Shown piece by piece: positions 1 to 7,330 of a stretch of DNA of 25,972 bases. The notes beneath the pieces are model-generated. The model worked only from the letters and a program-made list of their open reading frames with translations. It did no database searches and was not told the origin of the DNA. This stretch comes from DASUTB01 sp036374835 (lineage in GTDB: Bacteria > Actinomycetota > Actinomycetes > Jiangellales > Jiangellaceae), in contig DASUTB010000039.1 in the NCBI GenBank assembly GCA_036374835.1, positions 1-25,972 on the forward strand, in the 5' to 3' direction. Both the position numbers and the translations under genes were made by a program. Every line of letters starts with the position of its first letter. The first letter of the stretch is position 1.

Positions 1-417
1 GTGATGGCCGGCATCTCGAACGCGAACGTCGAGCAGATCGATCAGGCGAACGAGATCCTCGGCGGCCGGCTCGCCTCGGTGCAGAACCAGTTCTCGCCGG
101 CGTTCCGGTCCAGCGAGGGCGAGCTCGAGCACTGCGCGAAGCTCGGCATCGCGTTCCTGCCGTGGAGCCCGCTGGGCGGTATCGCCAACGCCCCCGAACT
201 CGGAAACCTGCACGCCGCCTTCAAAGAGGTCGCGGACGAGCTCGGCGTCAGCGTCTACCAGGCCACGATCGCCTGGCAGCTTGCACTGGCGCCCGTGGTG
301 ATCCCGATTCCCGGCGCCTCGCGTCCGGAGAGCATCCTCGACTCTGCGGGCGCCGCCGAGCTCGAGCTCACCGCCGACCAGATCGCCCGCCTCTCCGCCG
401 CCGCGCCATCCGAATGA
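1..417 (+). CDS. Aldo/keto reductase, C-terminal part (5' end outside window)
   Basis: This is the C-terminal ~138 residues of an NADP-dependent aldo/keto reductase; the N-terminal half lies before base 1. The fragment shows family landmarks in order: a strand ending in GISN, the VQNQFSP segment that lines the barrel, the FLPWSPLGG loop that contacts the cofactor, and the IPIPGASRPE cofactor-phosphate segment near the C-terminus. The protein ends at a TGA at 415-417 after the usual final helix (ELTADQIARLSAA). Aldo/keto reductases reduce aldehydes or ketones with NADPH; the substrate cannot be read from this part. It converges on the decarboxylase-family gene ending at 500, with a hairpin between them. 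It is distinct from the second aldo/keto reductase of the window at 21685-22725. Confidence 0.9.
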   Translation: MMAGISNANVEQIDQANEILGGRLASVQNQFSPAFRSSEGELEHCAKLGIAFLPWSPLGGIANAPELGNLHAAFKEVADELGVSVYQATIAWQLALAPVVIPIPGASRPESILDSAGAAELELTADQIARLSAAAPSE

Positions 418-435
418 TCACGTTCGGTAGGTTCC

Positions 436-475
436 ACGTAGCTTCACAAGGTACGCATGCATGGTGAAGCTACGT
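436..475. repeat. Hairpin A: 12-bp-arm inverted repeat between converging genes
   Basis: The arms ACGTAGCTTCAC (436-447) and GTGAAGCTACGT (464-475) are perfectly complementary with a 16-nt loop containing GCATGCATG. It lies between the stop codons of two converging genes, so it may serve as a bidirectional terminator, but no T-tract follows on either strand. The same element with a different, still perfectly paired stem occurs at 19374-19417. The two share the 15-base leader (416-430, one mismatch) and the 12 bases GCATGCATGGTG (455-466). Confidence 0.8.
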
Positions 476-499
476 CACGCCTCGTGAAGCAGCTGACGC

Positions 500-883
500 C
501 TACTCCTCGGCGGCGAACTCCCGGATCGCCTCGCGCGCGACACGGAAGCCCTCCATGCCGTTCGGCACGCCCGAGTAGATGGCCACCTGCATGAGGATCT
601 CGCGAATCTCGTCCTCGCTCACGCCGTTGCGCAGCGCGCCTTTGACGTGCGTCTTGAGCTCTTGCGGGCGGGGTAGGGCCGCGAGCATGGCTATGTTGAG
701 CATGCTGCGGACCTTGTGCGAGAGCGTGTCCCGTGCCCAGACCGCGCCCCAGCAATAGGCGGTCACGAGCTCCTGGAAGTCCCTGTTGAAGTCGTCCGCG
801 TTGGCCATCGAGGCCTCGACGTATTTCTCTCCGACGACTTTCTTGCGAATCTCGAGGCCCACCTCGTAGGCATCATCGGTCAT
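500..883 (-). CDS. Carboxymuconolactone decarboxylase family protein
   Basis: A 127-residue all-helical protein of the gamma-carboxymuconolactone decarboxylase (PcaC-like) branch, at the normal length for that branch. The ELVTAYCWGAVWARD segment, the HKVRSMLNIAMLAAL helix and the terminal VAIYSGVPNGMEGFRVA segment are characteristic. The CxxC pair of the AhpD peroxidase branch is absent, so a lactone decarboxylase or related small-molecule role is more likely than peroxide reduction. The ATG at 883 is chosen because similarity begins there and an AGGAAG lies about 11 bases upstream. It starts 25 bp after the GntR regulator gene ends and is probably co-transcribed with it. No other beta-ketoadipate pathway gene is present, so the true substrate is unknown. 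Confidence 0.88.
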   Translation of the reverse strand: MTDDAYEVGLEIRKKVVGEKYVEASMANADDFNRDFQELVTAYCWGAVWARDTLSHKVRSMLNIAMLAALPRPQELKTHVKGALRNGVSEDEIREILMQVAIYSGVPNGMEGFRVAREAIREFAAEE

Positions 884-908
884 GTACTTCGTCTTCCTGT
901 GTCGGTTG

Positions 909-1616
909 CTATTCCGGCTGGTGGTCGGACTCGGACGTCGAATCGCGCGCCCGCCGGTCGAAGTTCGCCGCCAGGAGCGTGCCGGAGTATTTGAGATGGG
1001 CATGCATGGCTTCCCGGGCCGCTTCCGGATCGCGCGCCACGATCGCGTCGAGGATCGCGCCGTGGTCGTTCTTGGTCGACTCCGGCCAGCCGGGGATCGA
1101 GGCGTAGAACATGCGCGGCACGTAGCGGGTCACCAGGGCGAGCACCCAGAGGATCTTCGGGGCACGGGCCAGCCGGTTGACCTCGCGATGGAACTGGTGA
1201 TTGAGCTCTTCGAGCCGCTCGACGTCGTCGGTTCTGGCCACGGCCTCCAGATCGGCATGGATCGATTTGAGCCGCTCGACGTCGGCGCTCGAGGCGTTCT
1301 GGGTCGCGCGCGATACGAGCTCGCCCGCGACGAGCGCCTGCACGGTGAACAGATCTTTGATGTCATCTCCGGTGAGCTGGGCCACCTGGAATCCGCGCCT
1401 CGGGACGAGGTCGAGAAATCCCTCGACGCGCAAGGCCTTGAGCGCTTCGCGGGCCGGCGTCGTCGATATGTTCAGCGCCTCGGCGATCGACTCGACCCGA
1501 ACCGAGTCACCGGGTCGCAGCTCACCCGACATGATCAGGGCGCGAACGTACGACGCCGCCTCGTCACTCAGCTGCGGGCGATATCTCACTTCAGAGAGCT
1601 GTGGAACCGACGACAC
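909..1616 (-). CDS. GntR family transcriptional regulator, FCD (FadR-type) subfamily
   Basis: A 235-residue cytoplasmic DNA-binding regulator. Residues ~15-78 form the GntR winged helix (PGDSVRVESIAEALNISTTPAREALKAL, then RRGF in the wing). Residues ~85-215 are the all-helical FCD effector domain. Its usual metal/ligand residues appear to be N139, H143, H185 and H207. Members sense small carboxylates and usually repress neighbouring catabolic genes. The GTG at 1616 is supported by a strong GAAAGGAGG five bases upstream. It follows the 16-gene catabolic operon by 111 bp and is the obvious candidate for its controller; candidate operators lie upstream of the aldehyde dehydrogenase and acyl-CoA dehydrogenase genes. 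The effector is inferred to be a substrate or intermediate of the pathway. Confidence 0.93.
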   Translation of the reverse strand: MSSVPQLSEVRYRPQLSDEAASYVRALIMSGELRPGDSVRVESIAEALNISTTPAREALKALRVEGFLDLVPRRGFQVAQLTGDDIKDLFTVQALVAGELVSRATQNASSADVERLKSIHADLEAVARTDDVERLEELNHQFHREVNRLARAPKILWVLALVTRYVPRMFYASIPGWPESTKNDHGAILDAIVARDPEAAREAMHAHLKYSGTLLAANFDRRARDSTSESDHQPE

Positions 1617-1727
1617 CGCGGCCTCCTTTCATTCTGCTGACGAGATCCAACCACCGCCGCGCGCAGCCGCACGGTTCGCCGGCATGCGGCGTCATCCTCG
1701 GGTTGGTCCGCCGCGCGGACGATGATC

Positions 1728-2879
1728 TCAGTCAACACCATTGATACCGATCTCAGCGAGAACCCGCTCGGTGTCCGCACCGAGCTCGGGTATCCGATCC
1801 ATCCGGACGCTCGACTCCCTCGATGTGACCGGCGGCAGCAGCGTGCGAAGGAACCCGACCGGCGAATCCACCTGTCGCCACCTGTCCCGTTCGGCGAGCT
1901 GCGGGTGCGCCGAGAACTCGGGCAGCGACCGTAGCCGGGCGTTGGCGATGTCGGCGGCGTCCAGCCGGGCGATGACCTCTTCGGCGCTCAACTCTCCGAA
2001 GACGCCGTTGATCAGCTCGCTCAGCGCCGTGCGGTTGCGAACGCGCAACATGTTGGTCGCGAACCGATCGTCCAGCGCAAGATCGGGCTTGTCGAGAACT
2101 CGTGCGCAGAACGCCCGCCACTCGCGCTCGTTCTGGATGCCGAGGAACACCGTCCCGTCACCGGCCTCGAACGGTCCGTACGGCGCGATCGAAGCGTGCT
2201 CGGCGCCGGTCCTCGCAGGTGGCTCGCCCCCGTACTCCGCGTAGTAGTACGGCTGGGTCATCCACTCCCCCAATGCCTCGAGCATCGAGATCTCGAGGAC
2301 GTCGCCGCGTCCCGTGGTGGCCCGATGGATCAGGGCGGCGAGGATGCCTGAGTACGCGTACATGCCGGCACTGATGTCGGCGATCGAGATCCCCACCTTC
2401 ACCGGCGCCGATCGCGTTCCGGTGACGCTGAGCAGGCCCGTCTCGCACTGGATGAGCAGGTCGTAGGCCTTCTTGTTCGACATCTTCCCGCCGGCGCCGT
2501 AGCCCGAGATCGAGACGTGGATCAGTCGTGGGTTGAGCTCGAGCGCGTCGTCGGGTCCGAATCCGAGCCGGTCGAGCGCTCCGGGGGCGAGATTCTGTAC
2601 GAGGACGTCGGCTCGCTCGACGAGTCGTCGCAACGCCTCGCGGCCGGTCCCGGACTTGAGGTCGAGGACGACGCTCTCCTTGCTCCGGTTCAGCCAGGCG
2701 AAGTAGCTGGCCATCCCGCGAACCCGGTCGTCGTAGTCGCGCGCGAAGTCGCCCGACTCACGCTCGACCTTGATCACCCGCGCACCCAGATCGGCGAGCT
2801 GCCGGGTCGCGAAGGGTGCGGCGACGGCCTGCTCCAACGACACCACTGTCACACCGGACAGCGGCAACGAAGGCGTCAC
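1728..2879 (-). CDS. Class III CoA-transferase (CaiB/BaiF family)
   Basis: A 383-residue member of the formyl-CoA transferase/CaiB family, at the normal length. The N-terminal Rossmann-like half carries the typical opening (LSGVTVVSLEQAVAAPFATR) and LADLGARVIKVE. D168 in GISIADISAG sits where the catalytic aspartate forms the acyl-anhydride with the substrate. It is followed by the LIHRATTGRGDVLEIS segment. The enzyme moves CoA from one acyl-CoA to a free carboxylate. The GTG at 2879 is chosen for the GGGGAGGAATC just upstream and the 4-bp overlap with the stop of the lyase gene. As last gene of the operon, next to a CitE-like lyase and a MaoC hydratase, it probably activates a dicarboxylate such as itaconate or mesaconate; family enzymes acting on succinate, glutarate, itaconate and mesaconate are known. 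The reading frame stays open upstream, but that part shadows the lyase gene. Confidence 0.92.
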   Translation of the reverse strand: MTPSLPLSGVTVVSLEQAVAAPFATRQLADLGARVIKVERESGDFARDYDDRVRGMASYFAWLNRSKESVVLDLKSGTGREALRRLVERADVLVQNLAPGALDRLGFGPDDALELNPRLIHVSISGYGAGGKMSNKKAYDLLIQCETGLLSVTGTRSAPVKVGISIADISAGMYAYSGILAALIHRATTGRGDVLEISMLEALGEWMTQPYYYAEYGGEPPARTGAEHASIAPYGPFEAGDGTVFLGIQNEREWRAFCARVLDKPDLALDDRFATNMLRVRNRTALSELINGVFGELSAEEVIARLDAADIANARLRSLPEFSAHPQLAERDRWRQVDSPVGFLRTLLPPVTSRESSVRMDRIPELGADTERVLAEIGINGVD

Positions 2880-3700
2880 GATTCCTCCCCTGACATCTCG
2901 TGCTCGGCAAGGATGCGCCTTGCCCGTTCGACGATCGGCCTGTCCACCATGGCGCCGTCGACCTGTGTCGCCGCCCCCGCGTCCGCCGCGATCACTCGCC
3001 GCGCCCAGGCTATCTCCGCGGCCGTGGGCGAGAACGCGGCCCGTACCGGTTCGACCTGCGCGGGGTGGATACACAGCTTGCCGCCGAACCCGAGCCGCTT
3101 CGCGTTCGCCGCCGACTCGCGCACCGCGGCGGGATCGGTGAAACCTGTGAACGGCGAATCCCACGGAGCCGCGATCCCGGCCGCGCGGGACGCGACGACG
3201 ACCTGGAAGCGGGCCACGTCGAGGGCGGACTCGTCGGCGCCGACGTCCGCGGCGAGATCGTGTGCTCCGAACGCAAGCCGGGTGACGCGCTCGGCCGCCG
3301 CGATCCGGGGCGCCTCCAACCAACCGCGGGCGGTCTCGATCAGGGCGACCATCTCGACGTGCGGCGCGAAGCGCTCGGCGACCGCACACAACTCCTCCGG
3401 TGACTCCGCCTTCGGAACCATTACGCCCGGCAACCGAACGGACCCGGCGAGCTCGGCGACGGCCGCGACGTCGGCCTCGTGCCCGGGAGCGCCGGAAGCG
3501 TTGATCCGGACGTACGGCAGCACGACCCCGTCGCCGACGGCCCGGATCGTCGCCGCTCGCGCCGCGTCCTTCCGGTCCGGAGCGACCGCATCCTCCAGGT
3601 CGACGATGACCGCGTCCGCGCCGGACCGGACCGCCTTCGCGAAGCGCTCGGGCCGGTCGCCGGGCACGAACAGGACGGTGCGGATGGGCCGGTCACGCAC
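2876..3700 (-). CDS. HpcH/HpaI aldolase/citrate lyase family protein (CitE-like acyl-CoA lyase)
   Basis: A 274-residue single TIM-barrel protein of the CitE/malyl-CoA lyase family. Visible motifs in order: LFVPGDRPERF at the N-terminus, DLEDAV (34-39), YVRINA with substrate-binding R65, the MVPKAES strand, ALIETARG with Mg-binding E122, AFGAHDLAADVG with Mg-binding D148, and GGKLCIHPAQV near the C-terminus. Such lyases split beta-hydroxyacyl-CoAs, for example citramalyl-CoA to acetyl-CoA and pyruvate. The GTG at 3700 overlaps the MaoC stop by 8 bp. The pairing with a MaoC hydratase resembles M. tuberculosis Rv2498c/Rv2499c, where Rv2498c is a citramalyl-CoA lyase used in itaconate dissimilation. 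That function is inferred here by motif and context; malyl- or methylmalyl-CoA lyase are alternatives. Confidence 0.92.
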   Translation of the reverse strand: MRDRPIRTVLFVPGDRPERFAKAVRSGADAVIVDLEDAVAPDRKDAARAATIRAVGDGVVLPYVRINASGAPGHEADVAAVAELAGSVRLPGVMVPKAESPEELCAVAERFAPHVEMVALIETARGWLEAPRIAAAERVTRLAFGAHDLAADVGADESALDVARFQVVVASRAAGIAAPWDSPFTGFTDPAAVRESAANAKRLGFGGKLCIHPAQVEPVRAAFSPTAAEIAWARRVIAADAGAATQVDGAMVDRPIVERARRILAEHEMSGEES

Positions 3701-4256
3701 CGCTATCGGCTTCCGGGAACGACGACTCCGACGGCCGGGTCGCGGGACCGGCGGGCACGTGCCCGCGCTTATAGATCATGAACGTGCGCCGGTAGGAGAT
3801 GACGATCTCACCGCGCTGGTTGTACGACTCGGTGGCGACCTCGACGATGCCGACGTCGGGACGCGACCTGGACTCTCGTTTGCCGAGCACCTTGGAGCGC
3901 GAATAGATCGTGTCACCGTCGAATACCGGGTTCGGGAGCCGAACCTCGTCCCAGCCGAGATTGGCGAACACGTTCATCGACAGATCGATCGTCGACTGCC
4001 CGGTGGCCAGGCCGAGGATGAGCGCCGAGTTCACCAGCGGCCGGCCGAACCTGGTCGCCTCGGCGAAGTTGTGATCCACGTGCGTCTTGGCCACGTTCTG
4101 GGTCAGCAGCGTGAACAACTGGTTCTCGGCGTCCGTCACGGTCTTCCCGAACGGGTGCTCGTAGATGTCGCCGGGCACGAAGTCCTCGTAGACCCTTCCG
4201 GTCCACCCTTCAACCACGCGACCCTCCGCAGGCGGTTTCGCGTCCTTGTCGTCCAT
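3693..4256 (-). CDS. MaoC family enoyl-CoA hydratase (itaconyl/mesaconyl-CoA hydratase type)
   Basis: A 187-residue single hot-dog-fold hydratase. The core runs from VYEDFVPGDIYEHPFGKTVT through LTQNVAKTHVDHNFAEATRFGRP (H59 central) to ESRSRPDVGIVEVATESYNQRGE. The canonical hydratase-2 motif G-D-x-N-P-x-H is altered: the usual Asp is N54. From memory, the Rv2499c/mesaconyl-CoA hydratase-like branch commonly has this, so it suggests a branch-specific substrate and not loss of function. The ATG at 4256 is preceded by AAAGGAGG 11 bases upstream, a slightly long spacing. An in-frame GTG ten codons earlier overlaps the PrpD stop and would remove the use of that site. Adding water to an unsaturated C5 dicarboxyl-CoA would give the substrate of the next gene, the CitE-like lyase. 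Confidence 0.9.
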   Translation of the reverse strand: MDDKDAKPPAEGRVVEGWTGRVYEDFVPGDIYEHPFGKTVTDAENQLFTLLTQNVAKTHVDHNFAEATRFGRPLVNSALILGLATGQSTIDLSMNVFANLGWDEVRLPNPVFDGDTIYSRSKVLGKRESRSRPDVGIVEVATESYNQRGEIVISYRRTFMIYKRGHVPAGPATRPSESSFPEADSGA

Positions 4257-4282
4257 GTCCCCGCACGCCTCCTTTCTCGCCG

Positions 4283-5674
4283 TCACGCGGCCGGCCCGCT
4301 CGGCGACCCGGCCGCACCGATGACGCGGCCGATCCCGGCGCCGTCGTCCGGTTCCATCGCCGCCATGCTCCGCCGTAACTCGTCTGCGCGTTCTCGTCCG
4401 ATGAGGCCCACCGCCTTCTCGTGGATCTCGGTGATCGTCGCCGGATTCGCCGGCGCACCCCTGAAGGCCGCCTCGGCGCGCTCGATGACCGAGCCGTCGT
4501 CGAGTTCGACGCGCACCTCGGCACGCCATTGCTTCGGGTACGACTCCTCCAGCGCCGGGCTGCTCACGCACCGGACGGTCGCCATGAGCTCCGCGAGCTC
4601 CAGCGCCTCGGCCGCCGCGTTACCGAACTGCTCCGGCGTCGCCGTTCCGGTCGCGAGCGCGAGCGCAGCGCCGAACGGCATGCTGAACTGTGCGTCCACC
4701 GGAGTTTCGATGACGAGCTTGCGCTCCGGCGGATCGGCGACCAGCGCCATGCCGGCCCGGATCACGCCCACCTCGATCCGGCGTGCCCGGCCGGCCGCGT
4801 CAGGAGTGTCGCGATGGATCTCCCGGAGCAGATCGATCGCTCCGTGCATGTAGCGGCAGCACGGGTAGAACTTGATCGACGTCTCGTGGGCGGCGCGTCC
4901 GAACTCGATGTCGAGGTCGCGCCCGCCGCCACCGTGCCCGTACTGGGTCAGCCAGCCGGAGGTTCCTTCGATCGCCGTCTCCGGACCCACGAACCCGGAG
5001 GCCGCGAGCGAAGCGGCCCGAATGCCTACCGAAGCGGCATGTCCGGCGTTGAGCCGCTTCGTCCAGGAGCCGTCCGACAAGAACTCCAGCGAGCCGGCGG
5101 CCATGTCGGCGGCCAGCGCGATGGCCATCGTGGTCGATGCCGTGTCGAGCCCGCGCAGCAGCGCCGCCGCGGCGGCCGAGCCGAGTGCGCCGGCGACCCC
5201 GGTCGGGTGGAATCCGCGCCGGTACGTGTCGTCCGCGCCGATCTGCACACCGGCGGCGCACATGACGTCGTATCCCGCGACGGCCGCCCGAACCAGCTGC
5301 GCCCAGGTCGAACGCTGCACTTCGCCGATCGCCAGGACGGTGGGCAGAACGACGACGCCCGGGTGCAGCGACGCCTCCTCATGGGTGTCGTCGAGCTCGA
5401 GGCCGTGACCGGTGACTCCCCCCACGAACGCGGCGTCCCCGGGCGCGGCGAAACGATCCGTGCCGACGATGGTCGCCGGGTGAACGTCGCTGCGTGCTGC
5501 GGACGTGGCCACCGAGGCCGCCGCCGCACGGGACGACGGCAGGGCCGCACCGGCGGCGGCCACCGCCAGATAGTCGAACAGCAGCGATCGCATCTGCTCG
5601 TCCAGCGACTGATCGACCTCGCGCTCGGCGCTGTCCGTGACATGCTCGGCGAGCCGGCCGGCGATGGTGCTCAT
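4283..5674 (-). CDS. MmgE/PrpD family protein
   Basis: A 463-residue protein of the MmgE/PrpD fold, which includes 2-methylcitrate dehydratase, cis-aconitate decarboxylase and iminodisuccinate epimerase. Family landmarks: GHGLELDDTHEEASLHPG in the N-terminal half, GYDVMCAAG, RRGFHPTGVAGALGSAAAAALL, KRLNAGHAASVGIRAASLAASGF, and the KFYPCCRYMHGAID active-site segment. The length is typical (450-500). The ATG at 5674 has a weak ribosome site, so translation may depend on coupling to the monooxygenase gene ending 10 bp upstream; an in-frame GTG near 5692 is the alternative. Beside a CoA-transferase, MaoC hydratase and CitE lyase, it may make or rearrange an unsaturated di- or tricarboxylate. Which reaction it catalyses cannot be told from sequence. 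Confidence 0.9.
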   Translation of the reverse strand: MSTIAGRLAEHVTDSAEREVDQSLDEQMRSLLFDYLAVAAAGAALPSSRAAAASVATSAARSDVHPATIVGTDRFAAPGDAAFVGGVTGHGLELDDTHEEASLHPGVVVLPTVLAIGEVQRSTWAQLVRAAVAGYDVMCAAGVQIGADDTYRRGFHPTGVAGALGSAAAAALLRGLDTASTTMAIALAADMAAGSLEFLSDGSWTKRLNAGHAASVGIRAASLAASGFVGPETAIEGTSGWLTQYGHGGGGRDLDIEFGRAAHETSIKFYPCCRYMHGAIDLLREIHRDTPDAAGRARRIEVGVIRAGMALVADPPERKLVIETPVDAQFSMPFGAALALATGTATPEQFGNAAAEALELAELMATVRCVSSPALEESYPKQWRAEVRVELDDGSVIERAEAAFRGAPANPATITEIHEKAVGLIGRERADELRRSMAAMEPDDGAGIGRVIGAAGSPSGPAA

Positions 5675-5684
5675 GATCGCGGGC

Positions 5685-6002
5685 TCAACGGTGACGGACG
5701 CCCGGCGCGACGTCCCCGAAGGTCTCGTAGAACTCGCGCGTGCGCTCGGCGAGAGCCGGGATCGCGACGCCGAAACCCCAGCGCTGGAAATGGTCCGACC
5801 CGGCGTGCGCGGTGAAGGCATCCTCGTCCTCGTACACCTCGAAGATCCGGAACACCGACGGCTCGTCGGGCGACCGGTAGGGCTGGTAGAGAAGGTTCCC
5901 CGGCTCGGCCCGCGACGGCTCGATCAGCTTCTCCAGCGCCTCCGCGACGACCTGCTCCTTTCCGGGCTCGGCCGTCCAGATCGCGTTCACCACGAAGGGC
6001 AT
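5685..6002 (-). CDS. Antibiotic biosynthesis monooxygenase (ABM) domain protein, YgiN-like
   Basis: A 105-residue single-domain ferredoxin-like protein of the ABM/putative quinol monooxygenase family. Typical features are the opening strand (FVVNAIWTAEPGKEQVVAEAL), the EPGNLLYQPYRS turn, and the central FRIFEVYEDEDAFTAHAGSDHFQRW segment with the conserved His-His pattern. These dimeric proteins act on quinol or enolic compounds, often without a cofactor. The ATG at 6002 has GGGAGAG upstream and follows the dehydrogenase stop by 3 bp. It is embedded in the operon; its role may be removal of a reactive side product or an oxygenation step. No substrate can be named. Confidence 0.88.
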   Translation of the reverse strand: MPFVVNAIWTAEPGKEQVVAEALEKLIEPSRAEPGNLLYQPYRSPDEPSVFRIFEVYEDEDAFTAHAGSDHFQRWGFGVAIPALAERTREFYETFGDVAPGVRHR

Positions 6003-6005
6003 AGG

Positions 6006-6926
6006 TCACTCTCCCTGCTCGTCGAGTTGCTCCACCCACCGGTGGATGTCCGTGTGATCGGCGTCCTCGGGCATCTCGTCGACCGCGCGCTGGTAGAGCG
6101 ATTCCGTCGTGTGCGCGTACGGCGCCGGGACGCCCATCTGCTCGGCCAGCGCGGTGGCGATTCTGATGTCCTTGAGCAATAGTCCCAGGGTGAAGCCGGA
6201 ATCGAAGGTGCGCGGGATGATGTATCGCGGCCACTTCGTCAGGGTCGACCAGCTTCGCCCGCTCGAACCGTTGAGCACATCCATCATGACCTTGGGATCG
6301 AGGCCGAAGCGCTGCCCGATCACCATCGCCTCGGCACTGGCCACCAGGGTCGAGGCCGAGAGCAGGTTGTTGATCGCCTTCATCGCGTGGCCGGCGCCGG
6401 TCCCCCCGACATGAACGACGTGCGAGCCGATCAGCTCGAGGGCCGGACGCGCGAGCGCGTGCATCTCATCGGGCCCGCCGGTCATCACGGTGAGACTCCC
6501 GTCGCGCGCCGCGGGCACACCGCCGGAGACTGGCGCATCGAGGAAGGGAACGTCGCGCGTGCGCGCCTCACCGGCCATCCGGACGGTCTCGCCAGGGTGC
6601 GACGAGCTCATGTCGATGAGCAGCGAGCCGGGTGCCTCCTCCTTCATGATGTCCAGGAGGCGGTCGCCCAGAAGTACGGCCTCGACGACCTGGGAATCCG
6701 GGAGCATGAGGATCACCGCCCGCGTGCCGCGTACGAGGTCTGTGAGCGTTCCGGCTCTGGTATACCCGTCGCGGCCGTCGAGCGCGGTGCCTTGGCGCGG
6801 GTCGATGTCGTACCCGTTGACGGCGAAGCCACCTCCGAGCAGCCGCTCGACCATCGGCACACCCATGTTCCCGAGACCGACGAAGCCGATCCGATCCCCG
6901 GGTCGGAGGACCTCGCCCGACGTCAT
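6006..6926 (-). CDS. NAD(P)-dependent beta-hydroxyacid dehydrogenase (3-hydroxyisobutyrate dehydrogenase family), copy 2
   Basis: A 306-residue two-domain dehydrogenase. The Rossmann motif is GFVGLGNMGVPM (14-25), the substrate motif DAPVSGGVPAARDG (130-143), and the catalytic lysine K183 lies in GAGHAMKAINN. The all-alpha C-terminal domain includes SSGRSWSTLTKWP and the cofactor/active-site LLLKDIRIA. The family oxidises 3-hydroxyisobutyrate, tartronate semialdehyde (reverse direction), 2-hydroxymethylglutarate and related acids. The ATG at 6926 overlaps the cupin stop by 4 bp. It is one of two dehydrogenases of this family in the operon; they share motifs but differ clearly in sequence, so they are not a recent duplication and may act on different steps. 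Confidence 0.93.
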   Translation of the reverse strand: MTSGEVLRPGDRIGFVGLGNMGVPMVERLLGGGFAVNGYDIDPRQGTALDGRDGYTRAGTLTDLVRGTRAVILMLPDSQVVEAVLLGDRLLDIMKEEAPGSLLIDMSSSHPGETVRMAGEARTRDVPFLDAPVSGGVPAARDGSLTVMTGGPDEMHALARPALELIGSHVVHVGGTGAGHAMKAINNLLSASTLVASAEAMVIGQRFGLDPKVMMDVLNGSSGRSWSTLTKWPRYIIPRTFDSGFTLGLLLKDIRIATALAEQMGVPAPYAHTTESLYQRAVDEMPEDADHTDIHRWVEQLDEQGE

Positions 6927-7330
6927 TCACGCCCCCTGGCCGCGTGCACGATCGCGTCGTACTCGTCCGGACGAACCTCTTCGAGCCACTCGGTCGTGCC
7001 GAGGGTGATGGCGATGTGCACGAGGAAGCTGTCGTCATCCGAGCCGTGCCAGTGGTCCTCGCCCGGTGCGGTCCACACCGTGTCGCCCTTCCGGATCCGC
7101 CGCGCGCCGCCGTCGCGGGTGGCCACCCAGCCCTCGCCGGAGGTCACCTGAAGGATCTGACCGTTCTCGTGCCGGTGCCAGTATGTTCGGCTACAGGGTG
7201 CGAAGTGCACCGTATTGATCATCACGCCGTCCGTCGGCGGCAAGAGCGGATCTCCCCACACCGACCCGGTGAACGTCTCGGAGCGCTGCTCCGCCCTCGC
7301 GCCTTCGGCACGGGCATGGATGATCTTCAT
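6923..7330 (-). CDS. Cupin domain protein
   Basis: A 135-residue single cupin. The first metal motif is WHRHENGQILQVTSGEG (H52, H54, Q58; Gln replaces the usual Glu, as in many small cupins). The second is PGEDHWHGS (H93, possibly H95). The length and the TYWHRHENGQ signature resemble small cupins that occur next to or fused with carboxymuconolactone-decarboxylase-like proteins; such a protein is present at 500-883. It may be an isomerase, lyase or dioxygenase for a small hydroxy- or keto-acid. The ATG at 7330 and TGA at 6923 overlap both neighbouring dehydrogenase genes by 4 bp, so it is translationally coupled. No reaction can be assigned. Confidence 0.9.
   Translation of the reverse strand: MKIIHARAEGARAEQRSETFTGSVWGDPLLPPTDGVMINTVHFAPCSRTYWHRHENGQILQVTSGEGWVATRDGGARRIRKGDTVWTAPGEDHWHGSDDDSFLVHIAITLGTTEWLEEVRPDEYDAIVHAARGRE

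Noticed and set aside
998..1010. A third copy of the GCATGCATGG hairpin core, inside the GntR gene
   Set aside because: The ten bases match but there is no flanking inverted repeat and no leader; they encode part of the FCD domain.
1706..1720. GTCCGC/GCGGAC hairpin after the CoA-transferase gene as operon terminator
   Set aside because: Only a 6-bp stem with a 3-nt loop and no T-tract; short GC stems are expected by chance here, so it is not annotated.
2880..3389. A 170-codon N-terminal extension of the CoA-transferase
   Set aside because: It lies wholly within the CitE-like lyase gene in another frame; the strong ribosome site and 4-bp overlap at 2879 define the real start.
2517..4853. A 778-codon open frame on the plus strand opposite the CoA-transferase, lyase, MaoC and PrpD genes
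   Set aside because: It is low-complexity Arg/Ser/Ala/Pro sequence with no family signature, antisense to four genes with clear motifs; such shadow frames are normal in high-GC DNA.
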